A stretch of 64,000 nucleotides of DNA from Pseudomonas sp. BN102 (GCF_029871245.1 NZ_SSON01000078.1:62001-126000), one strand, 5' to 3'. Shown: positions 42,582 through 51,331, numbered from the stretch's first letter. The notes: generated from the letters alone by a model not told the origin. Numbers and translations are program-made.

Positions 42582-42597
42582 CCAGTTGAGGAACGGA

Positions 42598-42627
42598 GCG
42601 GCGCGGTGGCTCAGGCCATCGCGCCGC
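42598..42627 (+). terminator. Strong hairpin between the metallopeptidase and the 99-residue gene
   Basis: A 13-bp stem (42598-42610 with 42615-42627, one G-T wobble) closes on the tetraloop TCAG. It is followed by CCTTGTCG rather than a T-run, so it is probably an attenuator or mRNA-stabilising structure within the operon. The next gene's AGGAG lies 15 bp beyond. Confidence 0.6.
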
Positions 42628-42652
42628 CCTTGTCGAATCAGGAGATTGCAGC

Positions 42653-42952
42653 ATGGCGGCACTGGACATGGGACTGGTGGGCGAGTGGCACCGCAGCACG
42701 GAGCAGCTCTGTGCGGCCGGCTATGCCATGCACCTGCGCTTCGAACCCAACGGGCTCTACTTCGGCCGCAGCGAACCTCCCGGCACCTTCACCTGGTGGG
42801 ACGGCGGCACCTGGGAGGTCAAGGCTCCCGGCCAGCTCGCGCTGTCGACCGCCAATGACGCGGTGGTCTCCTACGACTATGTGCTCGACGCCCGCACCCT
42901 TACCTTCATCGACGCCTCGGGTTGCCGGTTCGCCTATCGCCGTGACGACTGA
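42653..42952 (+). CDS. Small beta-rich protein of unknown function
   Basis: This 99-residue protein has no signal peptide, a high content of aromatic and Gly residues, and an alternating strand pattern (LVGEWHRSTEQLC, YAMHLRFEPNGLYFGRS, FTWWDGGTWEVK, LTFIDASGCRFAYRR), consistent with a small beta-barrel resembling lipocalin-like or Inh-type folds. I do not recognise a family. Lying between two metallopeptidase-like genes, 71 and 33 bp away, it could be an inhibitor or assembly partner. AGGAG supports its ATG. Confidence 0.6.
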   Translation: MAALDMGLVGEWHRSTEQLCAAGYAMHLRFEPNGLYFGRSEPPGTFTWWDGGTWEVKAPGQLALSTANDAVVSYDYVLDARTLTFIDASGCRFAYRRDD

Positions 42953-42985
42953 ACCCCGGGCCTGAACCATTGCCAGGAGGGCGAT

Positions 42986-45754
42986 ATGCCAGGCCCCTTC
43001 CCCGCCACGGTCTTCTTCGACCTGGGCGACACCCTGATCTTCACCACTGGCGGCGTGCGCCAGCGCTACGCCGACACCCTGGACTGCCTGCAGATCCTCA
43101 AGGCCCGCGGCTATCGCCTCGGCCTGATCAGCAACCAGGCGGCAGGAACGACACTCGCCGACATCCAGGCACTGCTCGAGCAGCTGCGCCTGGCGCGCTA
43201 TATCGAGCCCGAGCTGGTCACCCTGTCCACCGAGATCCCGGGTAACCTCGGCAAGCCGGCGCAGCCGATCTTCGACCTGGCGCTGGCCAAGGCGCAGCAC
43301 TCGGCGGCCAGCGGCAGGGCGATCTTCATCAGCGAAGCCCCGGCGGACGTAATGGCCGCACGGGGTTTCGGCTGGCGGGCGATCCTCAAGCGCAATGCCG
43401 GTGCCTGCGTGCCGGGCGACGGCGAGTGCGTCGGCAGCCTGGCCGGGCTGCTCGGCCTGCTGCCGGCGCTGGCCGACCTGGCGGGCGGCAACCTCGACCT
43501 GGCACCACCGCCACGCCTCGTGGATGGCCTGTGGGCGGTGCCCATCGATATCGCCCGGATCAACGCCAGCCTGCGCTTCGATGCGGCGACCCAGCAGGCG
43601 ACGGGCGATGCGACCCTGGAGTTCCGCCTCGGCGCCAATGCCGGCTGCCCCATCTTCGACCTGCGCCAGACCCCGACCGGCGCCTGGCTCGATGGGGCGC
43701 CGCTCGCCCTCACCGAAGTGACGGGCCACGACTTCGGCGGCGGCGCCAATGCCAATCTGCGGGTGCTCGCCCGGGTGCTGGAAGCCGGCAGCAGCCACAG
43801 CCTGCGCCTGACCTATGGGCTCGGCATGCCGCAAGCCTCGATGGCCGGCTCCTACCTGCCACAGATCACCTGGAGCGCCGGCCCACGGCTGGTGTTCAAC
43901 TTCGGCTTCACCGACCTGGGCGCCGGACGCTACCTGGAGGCCTTCGTCCCGGCCAACCTCATCTACGACCAGTTCGTGCTGGAGCTGGAGCTGCAACTGG
44001 TCAACACCCCCATCGCCCACACGCCGATCAGCAATGGCACCATCACCCCGCTCGGCAGCAACCATTGGAGCATCGCCTTCCCTGCCCGCTACACGGCCCT
44101 GTCGCCGCTGCTGGAGCTGCGTGCGACGGACAGCCTGCAAAGCACCACGGTCAATGTGGCGCTGCCGGTCTCGGGAACCAACGTGGCGGTAACCGCCTGG
44201 AAGCTGGCCAGCAGCCCCGTGGACCTGGTCGCCCAGGCCAACGCCATCGCCGGCTTTCTCGTCGCCAACGAAAACAGCTCGGGACGCTACATCCACGGCG
44301 GGCGCTTCACCGCCTTCATCCACCAGGGCGGCATGGAGTACGAGGGCGGCACCACGACCGGCACCGGGCCACTGCGCCACGAGACTTTCCACAGCTGGTG
44401 GGCGCGCGGCCTCAAGCCGGCGAGCCAGCCGGACGCCTGGTTCGACGAGGCCTGGACGGTCTACAACGACAACGGTGCGGCTGGCGTGCTGCCGTTCAAC
44501 TTCGCCAGTCCCGCCGTGGCGCTGTGTTCACGTAATCCGTGGGTACGCATCACCCATATCGACGCCTATGGCGCCGGCGAACGGGTCTGGAAAGGCGTGG
44601 CCGCCCTGGTGGGAGCAGCCAGTCTTCGCGACCTGTTGCGCGCCTTCTACCTGGCGCACTATCCGCGCCCGGTGCGTACCGAGGACATCGAGTGCCACCT
44701 GGTCGCGCGCACCGGCAATCCGGATTGCGTGGATGCCTTCCACCGCTTCGTCTATGGCTTCGGCGACCCGTCGCCATTGCCTGACCTCTGGATTCGCGAC
44801 GACGCGACGGACCCCGGCGCCAACGACTGGGCGGGCCGCTTCTGGGACTCGCCGGACCTGTGGATTCGCAATCGCGATGACGGCGGCCTGGTTCACCAGA
44901 ACCTCGAGTACGGCCAGGACAACTGGATCCATGCGCGGGTGCGCAACCGTAGCGCCTCGGCCAGCGCCCGCCACCTGGTGGTCAGTTTCAATATCAAGCA
45001 GTACGCCGGAAGCCAGTTCGTCTACCCCGCCGATTTCCTGCCCGCCGTCACCGCCGTGGCGGCCTTCGACCTCGGTCCCGGCGAGACGCGCATCGTCAAG
45101 GCACGCCTGCCGCGCAACTCGATACCGCCGGTGGGTAGCCACCCTTGCCTGCTGGCCAGCGTGCTGACGCGCTTCGACCGTCCGCTCGCCGGGCGTCATG
45201 TCTGGGAACAGAACAACCTGGCGCAGAAGAACCTGAGCGTGGTCGACCTCGCGCCGAACGCCTGGATTGTGCTGCCACTCCTGGCCATCAACCTGCGTCC
45301 GCGCCTGTCGCGCACCGTGGAGCTGGAGCTGATCCGGCCAGCGGGCCTGGATACCCTGGCGGCCAGCCTGCTGGTGGAGAAACGCGCGCTGCCAACGCCA
45401 CTGAGGAGCGCCGCTGCCGTGCTGCCCCGGGCACCTGCCCCGACACGCCCTGCTCCCCTGGACTGCGCCTGTGGCGACCACGCGGCTCCGGCCGACGCCG
45501 AACCGGCGCTGCTGACCAGCCATGCGCCGGAACGCCTGGCCGAAGCCTTTCCCGGCGCCCTGGAACTGGCCTTCGCCCCCGGCAAGCGCGCGCAACTGCC
45601 GGTGCTGCTGCGCCCAGCCGAGTCCCTGCGCGTGGGCCTGCGGGTCAAGGTGCCGCCGAACGCCAAGCGGGGTACGCGCTTCACCGTCGATCTGGTGCAG
45701 CGGGAGAACGGGAAGATAGTGGGCGGTGTGGCGCTGGAGGTGCGGGTGAGCTAG
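42986..45754 (+). CDS. HAD-like domain fused to an M1/M61-like gluzincin
   Basis: This 922-residue protein opens with a HAD-like region (about residues 1-165): motif I FFDLGDTL, motif II SNQ, a possible motif III Lys in NLGKPAQP and a motif IV-like SEAPADVMAAR in which the usual Asp is absent, so phosphatase activity is doubtful. About 170-330 resembles the M1 N-terminal beta saddle. The catalytic part has GGMEY (448-452), HETFH (465-469) and Glu488 exactly 18 residues later, then WTVY, matching the gluzincin HExxH-18-E ligand set and the M61-like HExFHxW pattern. PDLWIR occurs twice (599, 623) before beta-sandwich C-terminal domains. There is no signal peptide. CAGGAGG supports the start. 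Confidence 0.68.
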   Translation: MPGPFPATVFFDLGDTLIFTTGGVRQRYADTLDCLQILKARGYRLGLISNQAAGTTLADIQALLEQLRLARYIEPELVTLSTEIPGNLGKPAQPIFDLALAKAQHSAASGRAIFISEAPADVMAARGFGWRAILKRNAGACVPGDGECVGSLAGLLGLLPALADLAGGNLDLAPPPRLVDGLWAVPIDIARINASLRFDAATQQATGDATLEFRLGANAGCPIFDLRQTPTGAWLDGAPLALTEVTGHDFGGGANANLRVLARVLEAGSSHSLRLTYGLGMPQASMAGSYLPQITWSAGPRLVFNFGFTDLGAGRYLEAFVPANLIYDQFVLELELQLVNTPIAHTPISNGTITPLGSNHWSIAFPARYTALSPLLELRATDSLQSTTVNVALPVSGTNVAVTAWKLASSPVDLVAQANAIAGFLVANENSSGRYIHGGRFTAFIHQGGMEYEGGTTTGTGPLRHETFHSWWARGLKPASQPDAWFDEAWTVYNDNGAAGVLPFNFASPAVALCSRNPWVRITHIDAYGAGERVWKGVAALVGAASLRDLLRAFYLAHYPRPVRTEDIECHLVARTGNPDCVDAFHRFVYGFGDPSPLPDLWIRDDATDPGANDWAGRFWDSPDLWIRNRDDGGLVHQNLEYGQDNWIHARVRNRSASASARHLVVSFNIKQYAGSQFVYPADFLPAVTAVAAFDLGPGETRIVKARLPRNSIPPVGSHPCLLASVLTRFDRPLAGRHVWEQNNLAQKNLSVVDLAPNAWIVLPLLAINLRPRLSRTVELELIRPAGLDTLAASLLVEKRALPTPLRSAAAVLPRAPAPTRPAPLDCACGDHAAPADAEPALLTSHAPERLAEAFPGALELAFAPGKRAQLPVLLRPAESLRVGLRVKVPPNAKRGTRFTVDLVQRENGKIVGGVALEVRVS

Positions 45755-45762
45755 TCAGGTAC

Positions 45763-45779
45763 GGCAGGGAATCCCTGCC
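45763..45779. terminator. Short palindromic hairpin between convergent genes
   Basis: GGCAGGGAATCCCTGCC is a perfect short palindrome nine bases after the stop of the 922-residue protein, in the 50-bp gap before the convergent DUF2802 gene. No T-tract follows, so termination is uncertain. Confidence 0.4.
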
Positions 45780-45804
45780 TGGCTGGGCCCGGCTGACCTG
45801 CGGT

Positions 45805-46215
45805 TCAGTCCCGATCCTTCTGCGCCTGGTGCAGCTTGCTTACCAGTTCGGCCTCGGCCTTGGTCAGGCCGCAGGATTGGGTGAGGTCCTCGACGCTGGC
45901 GCCGAGGCCGACCAGGCGGGCGGCCTGGCTGAAGGACAGGCTGCTGGGGTCGCGCTGTTCGATCTGGTTGAGCTTGTCCGGCAGCGGCGCCACCAGGCGG
46001 CGCAGCTCGTGCAGCTCCTCGCCCATGCGAACGCTGCCGTCCACGAAAGTGTCCAGGCGCTTGACCAGCTCCTTGAGCTTTTGGTCGCGCACGGCGTCGC
46101 GCTCGGCCTGGGCCGCCACTTCCTCGCGCAGACGCCTGGCCAGCCGATGGCTGACGTAGCCCAGGCCCATGCAGGCCAGAGCCAGGGCCGCCGCGAGCAG
46201 TGCGATCCAGATCAA
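45805..46215 (-). CDS. DUF2802 membrane-anchored protein
   Basis: This 136-residue protein has an N-terminal anchor helix (residues 2-22), a charged coiled coil (about 28-75) and a C-terminal helical DUF2802 domain (FSQAARLVGLGASVEDLTQSCGLTKAEAELVSKLHQ). The family is tied to chemotaxis/flagellar clusters of polar-flagellated gammaproteobacteria; no biochemical function is established. The start is a TTG one base after the cheW stop (TGAGTTG), with GGAGAG upstream, so translation is coupled to cheW. Confidence 0.82.
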   Translation of the reverse strand: MIWIALLAAALALACMGLGYVSHRLARRLREEVAAQAERDAVRDQKLKELVKRLDTFVDGSVRMGEELHELRRLVAPLPDKLNQIEQRDPSSLSFSQAARLVGLGASVEDLTQSCGLTKAEAELVSKLHQAQKDRD

Positions 46216-46216
46216 C

Positions 46217-46696
46217 TCAGATACTCTCCAGCTCCGACCATTCTTCCTCGCTCATCATCTTGTCCAGCTCGACGAGGATCAGCAGTTCGCCGTTCTTGTT
46301 GCAGACGCCCTGGATGAACTTGGCGGATTCGTCGTTGCCGACGTTGGGTGCGGTCTCGATCTCCGACTGGCGCAGATAGACCACCTCGGCCACGCTGTCG
46401 ACCAGGATTCCCACCACCTGCTTGTCCGCCTCGATGATGACGATGCGGGTGTTGTCGGTCACCGGCGCCGGGCCCAGGCCGAAGCGCTGGCGGGTGTCGA
46501 TCACGGTCACCACGTTGCCGCGCAGGTTGATGATACCCAGCACATAGCTCGGCGCCCCCGGCACCGGGGCGATCTCGGTGTAGCGCAGGACTTCCTGCAC
46601 CTGCATCACGTTGATGCCGTAGGTTTCGTTGTCCAGGCGGAAAGTCACCCATTGCAGGATGGGATCTTCGGCACCTTGAGCGGACGATTTCTTCAT
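46217..46696 (-). CDS. cheW: Chemotaxis coupling protein CheW
   Basis: This 159-residue CheW domain protein covers the complete double SH3-like fold: QWVTFRLDNETYGINVMQVQEVLRY, APVPGAPSYVLGIINLRGNVVTVID, and the Q/N.K..G central loop. It links chemoreceptors to CheA at the pole. The ATG at 46696 fits the family; a GTG at 46720 is the only alternative. Confidence 0.94.
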   Translation of the reverse strand: MKKSSAQGAEDPILQWVTFRLDNETYGINVMQVQEVLRYTEIAPVPGAPSYVLGIINLRGNVVTVIDTRQRFGLGPAPVTDNTRIVIIEADKQVVGILVDSVAEVVYLRQSEIETAPNVGNDESAKFIQGVCNKNGELLILVELDKMMSEEEWSELESI

Positions 46697-46792
46697 GTTC
46701 CCTAGCCTCTCTTGAGCCACCGCTGGGCGGCGTTCGCGGGTTCGGCCCGCTGTTGTGTTCCTATGGGGCCCCGTGCACCACGGGGCCTCCCC

Positions 46793-47641
46793 TCAATTCA
46801 GCGACATGCGCCTGATGGCGCCGCTGGCGATCAGTTCGGCCAGGGCCGAGACGTCCAGCAGCGCACACATATGCTCGATCACGGTACCGGCCAGCCAGGG
46901 CCTCTGGCTACGCTGGCTGCGCCATTTGATTTCGCTCGGATCCAGGCGGATCGAGCGGCTGACCTGATGCACCGCCAGGCCCCACTCGTAGCCCTGCACC
47001 GAAATCACGTACTGCAGGCCTTCGCGGAAGTCGTCGCGATAGCGTTCGGGCATCACCCAGCGCGCAGTATCCAGGACCTTCAGGTTGCCGGCCTGGCACG
47101 GCAGGATGCCGAGGAACCAGTCCGGCTGGCCGAACAGCGGGGTCAGCTCCTGCCCTGCCAGCGGGTAAATGGAGCCCAGCGAGACCAGCGGCACCGCCAG
47201 GGTCAGGCCGGCGACATCGAACAGCAGGCACTCGAAGGGTTCCTCACCCCAGGCCGGACGGCCACCTGCCAGCGCCGGGATATCCAGCGACTGGGAACCC
47301 GGCGCGCTGAGCTCCACCAGCGGCTCGACACGAGCCTGCACAGGTTCGGCCACCGAAACGGCGGGCACCAGGAACTCCGGTTCCCACTCGGGCTCCGGCT
47401 CGAACTCCACGTCGACCGGCGCGATCACCGGCGCAACGGTCAGCTCGGGCGCCGCCAGGGGCGTCTCGGCGAGCACGCGGGTCAGGCGCGCGTCGCGCAC
47501 CTGCTCCTCCAGCACCGCGGCTTCGAACTCTTCCCGGCTGATGCTTTCGGCCAGCTCGACCGAAGCCTCCTGCAGCAACGCATCCAGGTACGACTGCAGG
47601 GCCAGTTGCGGGCGGGTGGCGGTAGCGAGGGGACGACTCAT
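46793..47641 (-). CDS. CheW-domain polar array protein ParP
   Basis: This 282-residue protein has an N-terminal region with a short helical segment (about residues 15-60), a long Pro/Glu/Val-rich disordered part, and a C-terminal CheW-like domain (about 135-270; CLLFDVAGLTLAVPLVSLGSIYPL). In Vibrio the matching gene is ParP, which binds ParC and the CheA localisation segment to keep chemotaxis arrays polar. Its place between parC and cheW supports the same role here. Confidence 0.82.
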   Translation of the reverse strand: MSRPLATATRPQLALQSYLDALLQEASVELAESISREEFEAAVLEEQVRDARLTRVLAETPLAAPELTVAPVIAPVDVEFEPEPEWEPEFLVPAVSVAEPVQARVEPLVELSAPGSQSLDIPALAGGRPAWGEEPFECLLFDVAGLTLAVPLVSLGSIYPLAGQELTPLFGQPDWFLGILPCQAGNLKVLDTARWVMPERYRDDFREGLQYVISVQGYEWGLAVHQVSRSIRLDPSEIKWRSQRSQRPWLAGTVIEHMCALLDVSALAELIASGAIRRMSLN

Positions 47642-47728
47642 GTTGGGAACCCACGGGATTGATCTGTACAGCCTATCGGCAGCCGACGCCCTTCACTTGA
47701 GCCCCGGCGATCGGCGAGACGACTCACC

Positions 47729-48517
47729 TCAAGCCACCTGGGCAGCCAGCTGCTGGCCGAGCAGGTGCTTGAGCAGGGCGCGGTAGGCGATCACGCCGCG
47801 GCTGTTGGCATCGTACTGGGACGGCGTGACGCCGGCACGGCTGGCATCGCGCAGGCGGGTATCCACCGGGATATAGGCTTGCCAGAGATGCTCCGGGTAG
47901 TTATTGCGCAGCACCTTGAGGGTATTGAGCGAAGCCTGGGTGCGCCGGTCGAAGAGGGTCGGCACGATGCTGTAGGGCAGCGCCTGCTTGCGCGAACGGT
48001 TGACCATGGCCAGGGTGCTGACCATGCGTTCCAGGCCCTTCACCGCGAGGAACTCGGTCTGCACCGGGATGACCAGCTGCTGGCTGGCGGCCAGGGCGTT
48101 GACCATGAGCACGCCGAGCAGCGGCGGGCTGTCGATGATGGCATGGTCGAACTGCTGCCAGAGCTGGGTCAGGCTTTTGGCGACCACCAGGCCGAGGCCG
48201 TTCTGCCCCGGCGACTGGCGCTCCAGTGTGGCCAGCGCGGTGCTCGACGGCAGCAGCGAAATGCGTTCGTGGCTGGTCGGCAACAGCAGTTCGCGCGGCA
48301 GGCCATCGGGCACGCCGCCCTGGTTCAGGAACAAGTCGAAGCAGCTGTGCTCCAGGCTGTCCGGGTCGTGCCCGAAATAGCTGGTCATCGACCCATGGGG
48401 GTCGAGGTCCACCACCACCACGCGCTTGCCAGCGTCGGCCAGCAGACCTGCCAGGGCGATCGATGTGGTGGTCTTGCCGACTCCACCTTTTTGGTTGGCT
48501 ACTGCCCAGACTCTCAT
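47729..48517 (-). CDS. ParA-like ATPase ParC (chemotaxis array positioning)
   Basis: This 262-residue Walker-type ATPase has the deviant Walker A KGGVGKTTTS (residues 9-18), VVDLDPHGS and the Walker B region IIDSPPLL. It is part of the che/mot cluster rather than a plasmid-partition system. In Vibrio ParC directs arrays to the new pole. ATG at 48517 has GGAGG at 9-nt spacing; the ATG at 48526 would touch the Shine-Dalgarno. Confidence 0.88.
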   Translation of the reverse strand: MRVWAVANQKGGVGKTTTSIALAGLLADAGKRVVVVDLDPHGSMTSYFGHDPDSLEHSCFDLFLNQGGVPDGLPRELLLPTSHERISLLPSSTALATLERQSPGQNGLGLVVAKSLTQLWQQFDHAIIDSPPLLGVLMVNALAASQQLVIPVQTEFLAVKGLERMVSTLAMVNRSRKQALPYSIVPTLFDRRTQASLNTLKVLRNNYPEHLWQAYIPVDTRLRDASRAGVTPSQYDANSRGVIAYRALLKHLLGQQLAAQVA

Positions 48518-48566
48518 CTTCTTCATCCTCCCGGCTGCGCTGCTGCGCCGAGAATCAGCACCTGGC

Positions 48567-49454
48567 CTAGGGGGCCGGTGACGGGGAATTGACGGCACCC
48601 GTTGCAGGGGCCTGTGCTGGCGCTGCTGGTGCAGGTTGCGTGCCAGCCCTCTGCAAGGCGGCATCCGGCCTGGCATTGGCGCTGCCGACGCCGCTGACGC
48701 TGCGGCGCACATCGAGATTGCGGGAAATCACCAGCACCACCCGGCGATTGCGTGCCCGGCCTTCGGCCGTGGCGTTGTCGGCCACTGGCTGGAACTCGCC
48801 ATAGCCCACCGCGGCCAGGCGTTCCGGCGCCACGCCTTGCACGGAGAGCATGCGTACTATGCTCGCGGCCCGCGCCGTGGACAGCTCCCAGTTCGACGGA
48901 AATTGCGTGGTGGCGATGGGCAGGTTGTCGGTGAAACCCTCGACATGCACCGGGTTGCCATAGGGCGCCAGAATCCTGGCGACCTTCTCGATCAGGGTGA
49001 AAGCGACGTCGTTGGGAATGGCATCGCCACTGGGAAACAGCAGGCTGGAGTTCATCTCGATCTCCACCCAGAGCTCATTGCCGCGCACGCTTAACTGGTC
49101 GGACTTGATCAGGTCGCCGAAGGCATCGCGCATGCTCTGGGCGATTTCCTGCAAGGGGTCGGCACCCGGATCGTCAATGGCGGTCTGGCTGCGCTCGCTC
49201 TCCTCCGCCATGGACCGGTCCTGCTCGGTGGTGCGCGGTTTTTCCTCGCCCACCGGGATCGGCTTGACCGAACGATCCGGCTGGTTGAACACGCCCACCA
49301 GGGTTTCCGAGAGGATCTTGTACTTGCCTTCGTTGATCGAGGAGATGGAGTACATCACCACGAAGAAGGCGAACAGCAGGGTGATGAAGTCCGCGTAGGA
49401 CACCAGCCAGCGTTCGTGATTCTCGTGTTCTTCCTGATGCCGCCTGCGCGCCAT
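48567..49454 (-). CDS. motD: Flagellar stator protein MotD
   Basis: This 295-residue protein has one N-terminal transmembrane helix (about residues 20-40; YADFITLLFAFFVVMYS), with the conserved proton-binding Asp in YADF. A C-terminal OmpA-like peptidoglycan-binding domain (about 135-260) contains NPVHVEGFTDNLPIATTQFPSNWELSTARA. A Pro/Ala tail follows. With MotC it forms the second stator of Pseudomonas, important for swarming in viscous media. Confidence 0.93.
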   Translation of the reverse strand: MARRRHQEEHENHERWLVSYADFITLLFAFFVVMYSISSINEGKYKILSETLVGVFNQPDRSVKPIPVGEEKPRTTEQDRSMAEESERSQTAIDDPGADPLQEIAQSMRDAFGDLIKSDQLSVRGNELWVEIEMNSSLLFPSGDAIPNDVAFTLIEKVARILAPYGNPVHVEGFTDNLPIATTQFPSNWELSTARAASIVRMLSVQGVAPERLAAVGYGEFQPVADNATAEGRARNRRVVLVISRNLDVRRSVSGVGSANARPDAALQRAGTQPAPAAPAQAPATGAVNSPSPAP

Positions 49455-49464
49455 GGTCCGCCCC

Positions 49465-50205
49465 TCAGTCCATGAAGCCTTGCAGCTTCAGTTCGATGGA
49501 CCGCGGGTTCTCGCCCTCGGCGATGGAAAGGATGCCCTCCAGCAACATTTCGCGGTAGCGCGACTGGCGAATGGCGAGGGACTTCAGCTTGTTGCCGATG
49601 GGCAGCAGCAGCAGGTTGGCGAAGCCCACGCCGTAGATGGTGGCGACGAAGGCCACGGCTATGCCGCCGCCCAGTTGGCTGGGATCGGCCAGGTTGCCCA
49701 TGACGTGGATCAGGCCCATGACGGCGCCGATGATGCCGATGGTGGGCGCATAGCCGCCCATGCTCTCGAACACCTTGGCAGCTTGCAGATCGCGGCCCTC
49801 CTGGGTGAACAGATCGACTTCGAGGATGCTGCGGATGGACTCCGGCTCGGCGCCATCCACCAGCAGCTGCAGGCCCTTGCGGGCGAAGGGGTCGGGCTCG
49901 CTGTCGGCCACCGGCTCCAGGCCCAGCAGGCCTTCCTTGCGCGCGGTCATGCTCCAGTTCACCACGCGGTTGATGCCACCGGCGAGGTCCAGATGGGGCG
50001 GGAAGAGGATCCAGCGAAAGATGCCCAGGGCGCGTTTGAAGATGCTCATGGGCGTCTGCAGGAAAGCCGCGCCCAGGGTACCGCCCAGCACGATGAGCGC
50101 CGCCGGCCCGTTGAGCAGGGCCGCGGCGTGACCGCCTTCGAGGTAGTTGCCGCCGATGATGGCAACGAAGGCCAGGATTACCCCGATGAGGCTCAGTACA
50201 TCCAT
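49465..50205 (-). CDS. motC: Flagellar stator protein MotC
   Basis: This 246-residue membrane protein has four helices and a large cytoplasmic loop with Arg/Glu residues that contact FliG (RALGIFRWILFPP... KEGLLGLEP). The pore helices carry GGYAPTIGIIGAVMGLIHVMGNL. It has MotA-type homology and is paired with motD. The start at 50205 is the family ATG (MDVLSLIGVI); the further upstream frame is not conserved. Confidence 0.93.
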   Translation of the reverse strand: MDVLSLIGVILAFVAIIGGNYLEGGHAAALLNGPAALIVLGGTLGAAFLQTPMSIFKRALGIFRWILFPPHLDLAGGINRVVNWSMTARKEGLLGLEPVADSEPDPFARKGLQLLVDGAEPESIRSILEVDLFTQEGRDLQAAKVFESMGGYAPTIGIIGAVMGLIHVMGNLADPSQLGGGIAVAFVATIYGVGFANLLLLPIGNKLKSLAIRQSRYREMLLEGILSIAEGENPRSIELKLQGFMD

Positions 50206-50221
50206 TACCTGGGTTTCTCCA

Positions 50222-51331
50222 TTACATGCAGGCCTCGACCAGGTGCCGGCCGATGTCGTCCAGGCCATAGACGGCGTCGGCCAGGTTGGCCTTTACCACC
50301 GCCATGGGCATGCCGTAGATCACGCAGCTGGCCTCGTCCTGGGCCCAGACCTGGCTGCCGCCCTGCTTGAGCAGGCGCGCGCCTTCACGGCCGTCCGCGC
50401 CCATGCCGGTGAGCACCACGGCGAGGACCTTGTCCGTGTAGGACTTGGCCGCCGAGCCGAAGGTGATATCCACGCAGGGCTTGTAGTTCAGGCGCTCGTC
50501 GCCCGGCAGGATGCGCACCACGCCACGGGCGTCGACCATCATCTGCTTGCCGCCGGGGGCCAGCAGGGCCAGGCCGGGGCGCAGCACATCGCCGTCTTCG
50601 GCTTCCTTGACGGAAATCCGGCAGAGCTTGTCCAGGCGTTCGGCGAAGGCCTTGGTGAAGGCCGCCGGCATGTGCTGGATCAGCAGCAGCGGCGCCGGGA
50701 AGTTGGCCGGCAGTTGGGTCAGCACCCGCTGCAGCGCTACCGGCCCGCCGGTGGAGGTGCCGATGGCCACCAGCCGGTAGGCCTTACGCTTTGGGGCGTG
50801 GGAGCTCGTCGGCGCGGCATGGCCGACATGGCTCGGCTGCGCGGACACCGCAGCCGGCGCGGCTGCCGGGCGGGCAGGACTGCTGGTCGCCGGCAGCGGA
50901 TGCGGTGTGCTGCTGAAGCTGCTGTAGCGGCGGTTGCTGCGGGCGATGCTGTGGACCTTCTCGCAGAGCAGTTGCTTGACCTTCTCGGGGGTGCGCGAGA
51001 TGTCCTCGAAGTTCTTCGGCAGGAAGTCCACCGCGCCGGCGTCCAGCGCGTCGAGGGTGACGCGGGCGCCTTCGTGGGTCAGCGAGGAGAACATCAGCAC
51101 CGGCGTCGGGCAGCGCTGCATGATGTGCCGCACCGCGGTGATGCCGTCCATCATCGGCATCTCGTAGTCCATGGTGATGACGTCCGGCTTGAGTGCCAGC
51201 GCCTGGTCGATGGCCTCGCGGCCATTGGTGGCGGTACCCACCACCTGGATATTGGGATCGGAAGAAAGGATTTCCGAGACACGGCGGCGGAAGAACCCGG
51301 AGTCATCCACCACCAGAACCTTGACTGCCAT
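50222..51331 (-). CDS. cheB: Chemotaxis protein-glutamate methylesterase CheB
   Basis: This 369-residue protein has a receiver domain (residues 3-120; phospho-Asp in [13 protein letters not shown]), a Ser/Pro/Ala-rich linker (about 130-180) and a C-terminal methylesterase domain with the catalytic Ser in IGTSTGGP, His in IQHMPAAF and Asp in LTGMGADG. It demethylates receptors and is activated by CheA. Confidence 0.95.
   Translation of the reverse strand: MAVKVLVVDDSGFFRRRVSEILSSDPNIQVVGTATNGREAIDQALALKPDVITMDYEMPMMDGITAVRHIMQRCPTPVLMFSSLTHEGARVTLDALDAGAVDFLPKNFEDISRTPEKVKQLLCEKVHSIARSNRRYSSFSSTPHPLPATSSPARPAAAPAAVSAQPSHVGHAAPTSSHAPKRKAYRLVAIGTSTGGPVALQRVLTQLPANFPAPLLLIQHMPAAFTKAFAERLDKLCRISVKEAEDGDVLRPGLALLAPGGKQMMVDARGVVRILPGDERLNYKPCVDITFGSAAKSYTDKVLAVVLTGMGADGREGARLLKQGGSQVWAQDEASCVIYGMPMAVVKANLADAVYGLDDIGRHLVEACM

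Noticed and set aside
42986-43480. HAD region of the 922-residue protein as a separate phosphatase gene
   Set aside because: The frame runs on without a stop or internal start into the peptidase region, and the HAD motifs are incomplete.
47729-48517. ParA-like gene as part of a plasmid or chromosomal partition locus
   Set aside because: No parB or parS nearby; it sits inside the chemotaxis cluster next to a ParP-like gene.
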